A DNA stretch of 64,000 nt, from contig RSEE01000119.1 in NCBI GenBank assembly GCA_003971905.1, positions 62,001-126,000 on the forward strand, read 5' to 3'. The notes under the pieces are model-generated. The model made no database searches and was not told the DNA's origin. It was given only the letters and a program-made list of their open reading frames with translations. Below are positions 46,801 to 59,841 of the stretch, piece by piece. Both the position numbers and the translations under genes were made by a program. Source of the stretch: Moniliella sp. 'wahieum' (lineage: Eukaryota; Basidiomycota; Moniliellomycetes; Moniliellales; Moniliellaceae). Position 1 is the first letter of the stretch; each line of letters begins with the position of its first letter.

Positions 46801-49800
46801 GAGCCAACGACTGGGGCGAGAAGGAAGCCGAGAAGGCATCCCCACGACTCGGACTATGGTCCATGGCAAAAGAGCCGCGGGTGCCCAGGGCATGAGCGGG
46901 GCTGAGGTAGGCATGGTGGGAGGTACCTGACTCGGTTGATTCGGGGCGAGACGAGTTGTTGTGCGAGTTGGACGGGATGGGGATAGCTGCCAAATTACTG
47001 ATTGACTCGCTCATCATGCCTTCCTCCATTGGCGGAACCTCCTGATCGGCGGCGTGAGGCGTGGTACTGGGGACTGCCGAAGCGGGCGAAGCTGTGTCGA
47101 TGCCTTCGTTGGTGTCAGCACGATCCTCAAGCAACAACCCGCCTGTCCGGCTGAGGATATCGTCCATGTTGCCCATTGAGCCGCGGCCGACGGTGCTGAA
47201 TGAATCCCGGGACGCCTGTTCCGGGGCCGGAGCGAAAGGAGCTGGTGCCGCTTTCGGGGCTGGCGAGTCATCCTCTTCCCCTCCCGCATTGGTAGCAACA
47301 TCCGTCATCGTCTCGAGCAGACTTTCTGCACGGCCTTCCCATTCCTTTCGGACGGTTTCACAGTAGACAATGGTGTTGATCATTCGGTTTACCCCGTTGA
47401 GCTTGGCCCGAATGGCCGCTTCGCTATCGATCATGAGCGCGTCCAAGGCAATGTCATCCACCTGTGGCTTCACCCACGTCGAGACTTCAAATGCCTTTTC
47501 CTCCGGCCGGCAGAGAAGTTGCTGTTCTTCAATGGGCATGTCCTCCTGCTCATCCTTAACTGCCGGCGTGGAGATCGCTGCGGCGGTAATTAGGGCATGC
47601 AACGTGCCGTCCAACGCACGAGCGTGAGCCTTGCGGACCAGAGCGGGCTGGGTCTGGCGCAAAGATAAGGACCGATTCAATCCCTCCAGCGCCGATGGCG
47701 GCTGTAGGGAAGGGGGCGGCGTGTTAACCTTGACACCATGGTACTCTGGCAGCTCATGACCCTCCGATGGGTTGTCAATGGCCGTGATGATGCTCTGCGT
47801 GTTGCGCCGCAGCTCCTGAAGCAGCTCGTTGCGTTCCCCAATTTCCATCTCAAGACGGTGAATCTCGTTGCAGATTTCGCTGTGCTTCTCAAAGAAAAAC
47901 GCAGGCACAAAGCGTTCGCAGATGCGGCACATGATGGGAGACATGTGGAGCGTAGCGATAAGATGCTGATCGATGGGCACGCCACCCGCCTGGGGACGCA
48001 TAACCAACGCCTCTTCAGGCTCTGGCGGGGACGTAGGCTTGAAGACCCACATCGTATGCGTCTTTTCACCGGTGGCACGGTCGTGCATGAGCATACCCTT
48101 GCCCTCCATGCGCTGGAAGAGCGCCACCTCTTGCACGACATTGCCCTCCTCGTCCAACACAGGGGCCACCTGGGGAAGACGAAGACGGAACATAATCTCG
48201 ATCGTGTGAGCTGGATGCGCGAGCAACTCTTTGGTCGCAGTACGGAACACATCCTCATCTGCCTCAGCCAGGAGGGGCGAGACGGAAGTTTGAACGTGTT
48301 GAGCGGCATCCGTACCGACAATACTGCTCCAAGCCGGATTAAGATACAGGATCTCATCTCCATCCAAACCAAGCTCCATCAAGACGTTGGCGTCAATGGG
48401 CGCCTTGGCCTCCTTGGTCTCCTTGGCATCTTTGCCTTGGCCGGCCGTACGGCTTTCGCCACTAGCCACGCGGTACGATTTGCTCGATCCGCGCGTGCGA
48501 CGTTGCGCTCGATTTTTGCCTGGTTCAGCGGGAGGAGCCAGTGGCGAACCTTCCTCGCCCCGGCTGCTGGTCGACCCATGATGGCGCGCACCTTTTTGGA
48601 GTTCTTGTGACCGTTGCCCTCGTACGCCAGGGGTGGACTTGGCGTCGCCGGAATCGACGCCAGAGCCGCTCTTGGAGCTGTCGCGCTGGTCTTTACGCGG
48701 ACGGAGGAAAAAGCGAACGGGTGAGCATCCTTGTCCTGATCCGGATCTTCATCTTCCAGCCCCATTCCCTGCCAATCCGCCTTCTCGGCCGCCCACCACT
48801 CGGTCACCCGGCTGAGGGAGGCAATGTGCAACAAAATGTCCACATACCACCTGCGCCCAGGCCAATCCGGGTGCACATCCCATGTCTGTCCCAGCGTTTG
48901 CAGCTTGGAAATAATCTCGGAGCACATCCCCGCTCGCTGGGTCAAGGTCGTGAGCGAGCGTATCGATCATCTCGACAGCCAAGACGACGAGTTGTTGCAA
49001 CACGGGCACATAGGGCAAATCGGCCGATGGCTCTTCCGACCGCACTCTCCGCGCTGGGGAGAGGTGCGGCGAGGGGCCATAGGCTGCGCTGGCGAGCCGG
49101 GTAGGGGAGTGGGAACGGGATGTGGATCGCGATGTGGTGCTCGACACGCCGCCCGAGCCAGGGAACTGCGGTCGGGCCCAAGGTAGACGCGGGCGGTACA
49201 CTGCCCTTGCCGGCAGCCGAGAGGGCGTCAGATCACCCGGGGTCCCGCCACTGTGGCTACTGGGGTTCGACGATAAGTTGCTGATGGGCCCCTGCTCCGA
49301 GGGGACCAACGTGCCGGATCGATTGGGCGGGAGGGGGCGTGGACAAGGTGGTTTGGGTCCTTCTGCAACACTCGTTCCCTTCGTCTCAATGTCAGACGGT
49401 GAAGCAATATCCACAGGAAGAACACGAGGTTCGGCCTTCTGAGCTTCTGGGGATGTATGAGCTTCTTGGTTCGGCTCAGACACTGAAACAGGAGTGTTAG
49501 TGGCAGGACAACGCAAGACTCCCAAGGGAAGCAACGTACCAGACCGGGCAGCGGATCGGGGCCGGATCAACGGAGCGGGGGATGTGGAGGTTAGAGGGAG
49601 TGCCCTGGAAGGGGTGGATTCCACAGTCAACGTGGGCTCGGAAGGAAGCTCGAGGTTCGCGAGCTGCAGCTCGGAATGTGCAGCAGGAGGAGAGGGTTGG
49701 AGGGGAAGTTGGACGGGTTCAGATGCTAAGGCAAGCACAAATGGGTCAGCAGGGTGTCCAGCGCGTTCCAAACGGAAGAATGGGACGTACCATGGGCGGT

Positions 49801-52800
49801 CTCATCTGGATCGGCTTGCGGTTCTCCTTCTGTGATTCCCCGCTCGGCATCTTCGTTCGTCTGCACATCAGCCTGAAACATGGCCTCTGTCCCAGGCGGA
49901 GCAAAGAGGGCAGAGTTGGGGGGGACACGCATCACTTCATCTTCGTCCGGAGAAGAAAATTCAGACACGCGGTCATCTGCGTCACCCTCATCCTCGTCGT
50001 CCGCCTCCGGAGGGGGCGGGTGGAGTCGTTCCTCCACAAACGCATTTACATCGGCCACCACACGGCGCAAGCCTGCATCGCAAGCCCGCTTGGAGGACTG
50101 CAAGCGATGACGGATCGTCTGCCACATAACAGTGATGGTAAAGTCGTCCCCATCTTGCCCCGCGGGATCGGGCGCAGAACCGGAAAGTACGCGCTGGGAC
50201 GCTGCTCCACGGACCCGGGAGAGGCAGGGGTCGAACCCGACAAGGTCGGGCTGGGACGGGGGTTAAAGCCAAGCTTCCGCACCACAGGGGAAGTCGAGGG
50301 CGACTTGGCCGAGTCCGAACCGGAAGGGCCGCCAGGCGTATCGGAGGGGCTCTGCTTCGAGGCTGGACTGGCCCCATAGACGCGCGAGGCCACCGACCGA
50401 TGAGGAGTAGCAAATGGGTCGGACAAGACAGTGGGATGACGCGACCGTGGCAAAGGAGAGTTGCGCGCCGAAGTCGAAGGCTGCACGGACGCTGGCTTCG
50501 ACCCGTGCGAGGAGGCTTTGTTGTCCACATCCGAGTCCACATCCGAAGGCGCCACGTCCGTCGAGTACGACAGACGACTCGACGCGGTGGTATTCTGGAG
50601 TGGGCGGGGTGAGCCACGAGCCGAGTAGTATGCCACTCCCGTCAGTGGTTTTCCTTCAGCGTCGAGCGCAGGCGATGGGTGGGCTGCACGGTCACTGCTC
50701 GTCGAGGTCCTGCCAGGGGCACCGCCTAGCATGGCAGATGGAGACGAGGCCAGTCCACCCGGTCGAGGTGTCTGCCGGTCCGAGGAAGGGTGAGGACCAT
50801 TAAAGCCGGACTTGACAGCAGACCACCATGCCTCGACTTGGCCCTTGATGCTGCGCGACTTGGCCCCCATATCCGGCGTGACGCGCCCGGTGAGACCATG
50901 GGGAGTGGTCGCCGAAGCAGAGATGGGCGCGGACGGGGGCGGGGCAGAGGAAAGTGCACCTGGCATGGACACGGCCCGTCGCTGTTGTTCGGGTGTGGGC
51001 AGGGAGGGGGCTAAGAACCCCTGTTGGTCGGTCTGCCCAGCGACTTGGAACCCCCCCGGGGGAGGCATGGCGAGAGCTGATGGCCTGCGCGCCCCAAGCC
51101 CAACGCCTTGTGCCCCCGAGGAAGGAACAGGGGGATGGGAATCTTGAATCCCCTCTGTGTATGCCCTGAGGAGGTCCGTTTACGTTGCTGAATTAGCATC
51201 CGGGAGCGCTTGAAGCCCTCGTACTCGTCCATCCAATCCACCCAAGCAATGTCATCCTGTAATGCTGCTGGCGTAGTAGTCCCCGAGGAATGAACGGCCG
51301 CCGAAGGGTTGCCCGTTCCTCCCGCCCCAGTGCCCTGGAAGTGCGATTCGGAAGAGCGCAGGCGCGGCACAGACCTGTTCTGCGGTCGTGTCCCATGCTT
51401 GCTGGATAAGGAGCTGGGCCCCGACGTTGAGAGACTGCGCACCCTATGTGGCTCATGGGGAATCTTCCATTGCCGCACCTTGGACGCACGAGAACGGAGA
51501 ATGACATGGGCAAAACTGTCCGCCTGTTCCGACGGTTGTCTTTCCAGCAACGGGAGCTCCCGCGCATGGACCGACGACTCGATCCAGGGCGACGGGCCGA
51601 TGGCGGTGTGGCGGTCGGCGAGTGCTCCCGTCGTCCGTCCATCGCCGCTGAAGGGCACGGCCAAACTTATCGGTACCAGAGGAGGCAGAAGAAGGGGCTG
51701 GCAGAGCAGGCGGTCGGGCACCTGTACTGGAAGAGCTGCAAGTCGTCGCCAAGGCCGGAGCACGTGGGATTTCCGGCACGGATGCAGATGGATCCTCCAT
51801 CTTCTGCCCAGTACTTGTCAGGGAGGATAGCGAAGCAGCTGGATGGATCGATCGTTGAACAGGTTGGGTGAGTCGGCCCTGGGTGGGCGAGGTGGGAAGG
51901 GAGAAGAGTGGACCCAAAGCTGCGGTCGACTGACGGTGGCGCAAGCGCTTGAATGTACCCGTCGGGCTGGTCCCTCGGCTACTCGATGTCGTAGTTCCGG
52001 TTTCCCGTCCGCGGGGGGGGACGCCCAAAGCAGGTGAGGAACCCATCATTCCCACCGTCGACATAACGGGCGAATGGAACGAGGCGGGGATCGTTGCAGA
52101 CGACCGCGATGAGGGGCGGACATAGGTGCATCTTCCTGCTCCTCCTCCTGCTCCCGCTCTCGCGCCTGCTCCCGCATCGTACCCTGCTGATCTTCCTGCT
52201 CCTCGTCCGACGCCTGAGGCGAGTTGGCTGGGGTGGACAAAAACGCACCGGTATGATCCAACCTCCGTATGGGCGAACCACCACGATGCGAAGGCGAGAT
52301 GAAGAGGGGCGTCAAACTGGCTCGTCGGACCATTTTGGGACTGGTGATGTCCCGGGCGAAATGGAGAGCCCAACGGGCCGAGTCAGCCGATGAGTCAGCG
52401 ACTCAATATGAGACGAAGTGATGCCCCTTTAGCTTGACGAGAGGATGGGTTGGGTGGGTGGGCGAGGCGCGGGGCACAGGTAGCGCCCCGAGGGTTTGCT
52501 CGGCGAGCTAGGTCCGGAGGTCAGCCGAGCAGCCGGGTTGGCCCCTGTGACTCCCAAGGCAATTGCCAAGGTGGTCGATGTTGTGGGGGGACTCGGGGTC
52601 TTTGTACGGGCCACAGTCGAAGCCGCCAACATGGGTGGAGGAGCTGGACTCGGGGTGATGGTTGGTGGGGTGGATGAGGGGGCGGTAAGAGAAGCCTGCG
52701 TGTCCAATACATTGTCCGCTCGACCGATGGCCACGGGCTGTGCTGTCCTGGTTGGGGGCACGCTGCTTGGTGGGCGCAGCACGTTCAAGTTGGCTGGTGG

Positions 52801-54992
52801 GGAGAAGAGGGATTGGGTGGAGTAGAGTCTTGGGCCCGGTGGAGGACCGGTTGGGGCATCGAGGCGCGGATCGTGCCATCGTCCCAAGTCTTTGCTGCGG
52901 GGAGGGAAGAAGGCGAAGGCGAGAGCTGTTCCGGCTGAGACTCAGACCTGAGGCTTTCTGGCAGAACGGAGTCCAGGAAGGTTCATCGGTTCTGCAAGAT
53001 GAGAGCGAGAAGGGCTACCCGGTAATCCGCTTGGCCGCGGGGGTGGATCCGGAGTCGTTCGCCCCCATGACGCAGGGGATGAAGCAGGGCTCCTTGCCGA
53101 GCCCGTCAATGCCAAAAGAATATCGTTTTCCACAGGCGGCAGAGGCGCCCCACCCTCCCGCTCCGGAGAGGGATTGCGAGATCCCCTGGGAGTGGGTGGC
53201 GGGGGATGCCGTGAATGATGGTACGCCGATGAAGAGGAACGGGAACGTGTGCTTGACCTGGACCGTCTGCCGGGTACATCCTCTGCCCGCTCGTGGGTCG
53301 GGGTGCCGATCCCCGAAGAACCAGCCATGGTCGAGGGCAGCCGGGCTGCTGGCAATGGCGAAGGGTTGAACAGATCCCCCGCTCGGTGCACATGGGCGGG
53401 AACTTTCTGCAAGCGCATCTCACTTGTCGGCGCCGACTCGGGTTCATCCCTTGCCTCGCCCCTCCGATCCGGCGATCGCTCCAAGTCAGGAAGGGGTGCC
53501 TTTCCGAGCGTCGGTGAAGTGGACGGACGCAAATGGAGAAAATCGGACAGCCCGAGTCCCAAGTGGGCAGGAGAGCCCGCCGCTGACGATGGATTCGATC
53601 CCAGGTGGGAGGCCGAGTGCACGTGAGAGTGGGCATGTCGAAAGGAGAGGGAGGGCGAGGACGTGGCATGGGAACCAGCCGAGTGAAGGGGGTAATGTGG
53701 ATGGTTGAAGGAAGGACCGGAAGAAGAAGGCATGCTCGAAGGTGCCACATGGGCAGGGGATAACAAAGCGGTGGGAAGTGGCTCGTCATGGGACCCTGAC
53801 CAAGACCCCGAAGCGGACCCTGACCCAGACCCAGCCGACAAGGGGGGAGCCTGTGCTGAGCCCATAATGGCCGATTGGTAGGACGCCGGACCGGAGGAAG
53901 CAGTGGAAGGCATGGCACTGGGCAGGGCAGAAGGCACCATGGGAGACACATTATCAGCAACCGAGGTGGGCGCCGCCCCTGTAGCAGGGGTCAGACCCGA
54001 TACAGCAGCAATAAAGTCCGGATCCACGCCGTCGGGGCCACCAACAGAGACAGAGGGGGAGTGCGTGAGAGGATGGGCATGCCCCAAAAGCGAGGAATAG
54101 ACGTGCTTGGCGCAAAGTTTTGGCTGGGCGAGCCAACCACCGAGCTGGCATAGTCCCCCGACGATGGCTGGCCATGAGCCGCGGTGCTTGATGCGATTCT
54201 TTGCGGAGGAAGGGAGGGCGAAAGGGCAGTACCCAGTGGGGTAGATCACGGGTGCGCAGCGTGGGCGAGGGGCGCAAGACAAGCGACTGGTCTGGTCCCA
54301 GTCCGGCATCGGTCCAAGGTGCAGCGAGGCCAGCAGAGGAGGATTGGCGGCCATGCCGGCGTGGAACCGAAGGGCTGCGGCGCCCGGGTACGATTTGAGC
54401 AGCGCGGGGACGATCGAGTGTGGGACGGCGAGCATGGGAGGCGGTACGAGCAAGGGGGATCGGCGCGCCTGGCGTGGCGGGGGGAGCCGCAGGGGCGGCC
54501 AGTGCCGCGGGCGCAGCCGCAGTCGACGGAGGGGCAGGGGCCAACGCTGAGGCGGGCGTGGCGGAGGCAGGACAGGGGGAAGAGGGAGAATCATCGACGC
54601 AGTGGAGGCGGCGTGGGAGAGGCGGGGACTTGTGGTGGAGAGGCTGGATGCGGTGGACAAGTTGGAAGCGTGGCGGACAGGGTGGGCAGCCAAGCGGCGG
54701 CCGATGCCTAGGACCGCAGCGGCAGGAGCGGACGACGAGGAGGGGGCAGCAGGCGCAGCACCAGCATCCGTCTCCGCACCGCCCTCGGGACCGCCATCGG
54801 GACCAGGATCGGGACCAGGATCGGGACCAGCATTGGCACCAGTATCGGCACCACCATGCTCGCCAACAAGAGGATTGGCGATGGGATGGGCGGTGGGGTT
54901 GGCATTCAGCGTCGAGTCGGCATCGGCACGCACCGGCGGGCGGTCGTGGCGCTGGGGAGTGGGTGGGGGCGCGGCGCGGCGGTCGTCCATGG
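43802..54992 (-). CDS. RIM15: Rim15-type kinase: PAS, zinc finger, AGC kinase, receiver; very long N-terminus
   Basis: Greatwall/Rim15 kinase, which links nutrient signalling (TORC1, PKA) to quiescence through endosulfine and PP2A. From the N-terminus on minus: a long Ser/Pro/Ala-rich region from MDDRRAAPPPTPQRHD (54992), a conserved helical stretch 'MWQTIRHRLQSSKRACDAGL' near 50127, 'LQQLVVLAVEMIDTLAHDLD' near 49000, a PAS domain (48410-48060, 'ILYLNPAWSSIVGTD'), a C2HC finger (47935-47865, 'CRICERFVPAFF'), then the kinase (46680-45480) with 'SKGAFGAVYLVQ', 'YFAMKVLKK', HRDLKPDN (split by the intron at 46220-46271, donor GTACGT), 'LKLTDFGLSK', a Greatwall-type insert of about 110 residues, and 'GTPDYLAPESILG'. 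Last is a receiver domain (44370-43950) with 'GEDN', phospho-Asp in 'VDLTLPVVDG' and Lys in 'IITKPL', all intact. Many register changes occur in the low-complexity part. Two genes instead of one is possible but unsupported by any start signal. Confidence 0.85.
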
Positions 54993-55657
54993 GGCGGGGG
55001 GGGGGGCGAGCGCGGGGCTCGGGAGGGGGCGGGAGGGGAGAGATGGGATGGATGGGGCGGATGGGGCGGATGGGCAGATGGGATGGACGGATGGGATGGG
55101 CTGGATGAGCTGGGCCGACGGACGGATGGGCGGCTGGCGGGACGGCGCGAGTGCTGCGCAGTGCCAGTGCGGCACTCAGTGCTTGCAGCTCGGCCGACCG
55201 CCAGGCAGCCAATCAGTTAATCAGGCCTCCGCGTCAAGCCTCGGCAGCCCAGCCCCATCAGGCACCAGCATCACCCACCGCCGCTCACCCACCGCTGGGC
55301 CCAACCCTACCCGTGCGTCCGCCGCCCACCAGCCCCCAACAGCAGGGCGCCTGTGTGGTGGCGGCCCACCCAGCACCGGCCGGCCACTGGCCCCATGCCC
55401 TCCCCCCCCTCGCCCGCCGCCGCCCAGCCGACGTCAGCTATCAACCACCGCATCAATATCCCACATCACGTGACAGCGGGCGCCTGCTGACATGCACTGA
55501 CAGCTGACATGGCATGTGGCATGCCGCCTGCCCTATTCGCGCTGCAACCAATGCCTGCCCGACCCTGGTTAACCCTAACCCCGCACGGCACATCGCATAC
55601 ACGTCCATCCCATTCCCCTCCTCGCCCTGGCCCCGCACAACTGCCGATCCACTGCAC
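54993..55657. other. Spacer upstream of RIM15 with GATGGG-rich tract
   Basis: A GATGGG/GGCGGAT-rich imperfect minisatellite lies at 55036-55110 in the presumed RIM15 leader. The frame there is open upstream of the chosen ATG, so a longer N-terminus (to 55212) is possible. C-rich sequence follows to 55440. Confidence 0.4.
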
Positions 55658-58364
55658 TCATGCGCATCCCTCACGACTCGTCCTCCGACGCCAGCTCCGC
55701 CAGCTTGCCCCGCGCGCGCCCCGCGCCCCCTCCGTACTGGTGCCGCCCACCGCCCAGGCCGGCACGTCGCTGGAGCTGGAGCTGGGCGGCATCCAGGGCG
55801 GCGGCGTGGACCCGGGGTCGTGCAGGTCCACCCACGCGCCCGGCGCCGTGGGCACGCCTTCGAGCAACCGCTGCTCGGCCTCGGCCAACTCGTCGGTCGA
55901 ACGACCACAGTTGCAAAGCGTATGCGACGTCTTGGTCTCCCCTGTTCCATAGCCCACCAACGTAGACCACGCCGGTACACTGGGTGCTGTCGAGCTCATC
56001 GTCCCTGCTCCTGCTCCTGCTCCCGCTCCTGCTCCTGCTCCCGCTCCTGCTCCTGCTCCCACTCCACCCCCCGCGCCAGCCGCCAGCCCGCCGCCCGGCG
56101 ATCCGGGCGCCGTCAAGCTCAAGTTGGCAAACGATCGATTGAAGCTCGAGGAACGTGATCCGAGAGCAGGGCGTTGCGGCGCAGGCGACGAGGGTCGCGA
56201 CGGAGTCGAAGCGCCCGAGGCGGGAGGGAAGTGCCCGCCAAACGTGGTGATCGGCACGCCCGACGGCAACATAGGAGCGGTGCTGGACGACCGGACAGGA
56301 ACGCTGGCTGGAAGGGGGGACGAAGGATGGGCCGGCGCCGAGGGTGGCCCGGCGGTAGCAGAGTGAGCGGGCGGGGAAGGCGGCCGACTGACCGGATGAG
56401 AAGGAGTGAAGGCGTGTAGGCCTCGGGGTCGGTGCAGCGATACACTGGATCCACGCCGCGACAGCGCGGGGCGGGTCCCAAGCTCCGAAGGTGCCTCGGA
56501 CCGTTCGGGCGACGAGTGCCGCGAGCGCCGGCCCAACGCAGCGGCCAGGCCCGCGCCAAATGACGGGCGGCGCGACCGGCTGGCGCGCTCGTCTCGTTCC
56601 GGAGACGGTTCACGGCTGCCGGCACGGGACGCTGACCGGGACGGAATGCGGGAATCCGACGGGGAGCTGCGGGAGGAGAAAGGGTGGGTCAAAGAAGGCA
56701 GCGTATGGGCGAGGGAAGTGGTGGCCTTCCATGCGTCGAGTTCGGCCTGCGCCACTGCCGAACGACCGCCCACGCCCGAGGTCATCCCCGGTCCCGGGGT
56801 GCCAGGCGCTGAAATGGTGGAAAAGCTCAGCCCGTTCGAAGGCGATCCTGGACGAGAAGGTATAGGAGCCTCGAACGAGTAAGGGGGCAAATGAATGGTG
56901 TCGTAGGTGAACGCACAGCTGGGGATTGCTACGGCCCGGCGCATCGAAAAGACTTGCACCTTGGGTTTACCGTACGATTCGGACCCAGGCCGCTCGTCCA
57001 GCACCGACAGACGCGAAAAGAAGGTTTCCACACCAATCTCGTGGGTGATCCGAATGTCCGTCTTGGATCCCCGCACGGTGCTAGGGCGACAAATACGGTG
57101 CTCAGGCAGGCGCATAATCGCTTTGATGGCATACCCTTCTCCCTGCCCCTGCGGAAGCCGGGCAGGGCCAGGGACAGCATGCTGAGCAAACGTGCCCACC
57201 AACGATTCGCCAAAGGGAGCAAGAGAGGGACGCCCATCCCCTGCGCCACGTCCCGGGGTACCATGTACTGGCTTGCCCGTTTCCGGATCCGTACGCGCAA
57301 ACCAGATCGTGTCCTTTTCCGAAACGTGGTCAGGATGGCGCGCCTTGTAGGGCATGCACCCTTTCTCCCACAGGCGCAACTTCTCCATCGGGAGCTTCAG
57401 CCATGCCTTTCGCACCGCACTGTAGATCTCGACGGTCTGTTCGAGGAAGACGCGGATGACGTGCACGTTCAACCCAGGCGGTGGCTCGGGGTGATAGATC
57501 TGGAGCGCAGCCGCCCCGCCCACAGTCAGGGAGGCCGAGACGAGGGAAACGCTCATTGGTCCCAACGCATCGTGAATGTCGTGATACTGTACATCCAGTG
57601 CAGTAGGACCACCATCCGAAGCGACTTGTGATATGACATAGATCTCTTGCCAGGTCGAAACGTTGGCTTTCCCACGGCCGGCACCGACGGCGGTAGCAGT
57701 GAGTACGTAGCGCAAACGGCCATGCTTCGTCCGCTCATAGGGGGGGCTGGTAGCAGGGATGATGAACGCATACTCAAATCTGTTTGGCGGTAATGGGGGG
57801 GGGCAGCAAGAAGAACGATCAGCAGCAGACTTCGTTCAAACCAGATAGGACGTACCCATGAATTCCCTTGGTCAAAAGCAGCCCCTCCTGCTTGACGTTG
57901 AGAGACTCGGTGAGGGATACATCAGGCGCAATCACGCGAGCCTGGCGAGGGGCACCCTCCTCTGGGTCAGGAACCTCCTCGTCCAAAGGAGTGTCCTCAG
58001 CGGAGGCAGTGATGGTCAAGTCGCCCCCGTCAGTGATCGGGGGGGGTTGGCTCGGTGTACTGGGAGGGGGCGCGTTCGCCGGCCCGTTGACAATCTCAAC
58101 CGTCTTGTTCATGACCATCTTCTCCTCCCAACGGATGCCACCCTGGGCCGAGGGCTCGGGGAAGGCGAGGGTCTGCAGACCCTGGAGCGTGACCTTGACA
58201 CCTTGGATCGTGCGCTCCGAGGGGCAGCGGATCTCGACCACGCCCGAGACGGTCTGGTCGTTGCCGGGCATACGGCTGTGCGGCGGCGGCGGGTGGATAA
58301 AGACGTCGGGGCTGCTAACATGGAGCGCAATTTCGCAGGGATGCTGGACAAAGCTGTTGATCAT
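55658..58364 (-). CDS. Alpha-arrestin (arrestin-related trafficking adaptor)
   Basis: ART-family adaptor expected to recruit an Rsp5-type ubiquitin ligase to plasma-membrane transporters for endocytosis. N-arrestin part: MINSFVQHPCEIALHVSS..., 'VSGVVEIRCPSERTIQGVKV', 'LQGLQTLAFPEP'. A 76-nt intron (57780-57855, donor GTACGT, acceptor AAACAG) joins 'KGIHG' to 'FEYAFIIPATSPPYERTKHG' in exact phase. C-arrestin part: 'MSVSLVSASLTVGGAAALQI', 'NVHVIRVFLEQTVEIYS' and 'AVAIPSCAFTYDTIHLPPYS', where LPPY is a candidate PY motif. The rest is Ser/Pro/Arg-rich with a Gly-Ala repeat (56000-56065) and 'CNCGRSTDELAEAEQRLLEG' near the end. The C-terminus is either 55658, or 55671 after a one-base change giving 'GKLAELASEDES'. 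Specific cargo unknown. The ammonium transporter 20 kb away is only a neighbour. Confidence 0.88.
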
Positions 58365-59841
58365 TGCCCCGGGCGGGAATGGTGGTGGATGGGGGGCTGT
58401 AGCCGCCCATGCTCGAATTGGGGGAACTTGACTGGTACGTGATCTCGCCGGCGCGGCTGGTCTCAGTCGGTCTCGTGTGCGGCCCCCACACAGACCCAGT
58501 TGCAATTCTTAGGTCAGCATCGCTGCAATCGCCAATGGGACTACTTTGGAGGGCATGTTGAACATGAAATTTCCGTTGAGCTCAGCTTGATCAGACCATC
58601 GAGGTCATCGATCATTCCTTGACACGTTGACGTTTGACGCTGATCGATGGCTTATCGCTTAGCTCAGCAATTGCCCCTCGCAAAGCGGACCGATTGGACC
58701 AACAGCTAGGTTAGTGTATTTGCGAGTGGCCCACACCAGCACCCCCACAGCCATCACCAAATCATCACAGTAGTTGGAACAATACCGACCTTATCGGTCT
58801 CATCGACATTGCTCATTCTGGGTACAGCACGGCACAGCACCGCCAAAACCCACCCGCGTTTTTGCCGCCCATTATATCATCGACCCGGAAGTCTACTGTG
58901 TATAGGTCGTGTATGTGACGAGCCTAATGAGATCTGAGATCGGAGATCGGAGATCTCTGAGACCCCAATATGCCGCAGCGAACCAAAAAGACGGGCAGAA
59001 GGGATGATACATACTAATAGTAACGTTTTTTGGCACATGTGTGGAAGTACACTCCCCTCCTCCCTAAGAACGAAGCTACCACACGGCGGACGAGGTAGTA
59101 GTCGTCTCGCCACACGAAACATCCGCTTTTTCCCGCTGAACGGAAAAGGAGGAGGATGTGCTCAAACTGAGCCGTCATTGAGCCAACACAGGAATACGGG
59201 CCAGGGGGGGACAACGTCCTGTACGATCCCTTGCTCAACAGCTGATGAGTAGGGTGGCGCAAACCAAGCAAAGTTATTCTTCTTTTCTCCCACCCGCTCC
59301 AGATAATGATGGCGCCAGGGAAATGCCAAAGTTGTAGTCAATGGGGCGAAGCAAAAAATGTATTTCTTTTGGCGCTCTGCAAATGACGCAACGTTATCGC
59401 ATGGCCGAGGAGACCAGGATTGTTGGGGGAAGTGTATTATGGCTTAACTCGCCCTCTGACTAGGTATGATCGGTCCACAGGTTCTAGAACCAAATAACGT
59501 ATCAATAGCAAACCACTCGCCTTCAAAACCATCTTGACATCGTCATTGGTAGGCTGAGCAACAATGGGCACCAATGTACCACCCCATATCTCGTAGGGGC
59601 CAATGTTGCACCCTTTTGGAGGTTGCGCATGCACTTGACTTGATACAAAGGGCCGTCAACCTTACACTTGCCAGATTCCAGCACTTTCTTCATTGCTGCC
59701 CTGATTTCCCCCAGGGAAGGGTGTCAATGCCCGCCTCTTAGATTCCAGGATTGTTGACTACACGCATCGCAACCAGCAACGGTGAGATATGATAGTGTGT
59801 CGTCAAAAGTAGGCCATTAATGTGAACCTAGTACTCTGTAT
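58365..59841. other. Spacer upstream of the arrestin gene
   Basis: AGATCTG/AGATCGG heptads at 58929-58960. From about 59250 the base composition becomes more AT-rich. A short minus frame at 59437-59634 is open but unrecognised. Confidence 0.35.
58929..58960. repeat. AGATCTG/AGATCGG heptads, four units
   Basis: Four consecutive 7-base units with core GATC, two of them variants (AGATCGG). Same design as 61155-61168. Confidence 0.7.

Noticed and set aside
52429-54700. Plus-strand open frames opposite the RIM15 N-terminus
   Set aside because: GC-rich, low-complexity antisense frames. The minus strand continues a Ser/Pro-rich protein with plausible phase and links to the PAS-kinase part.
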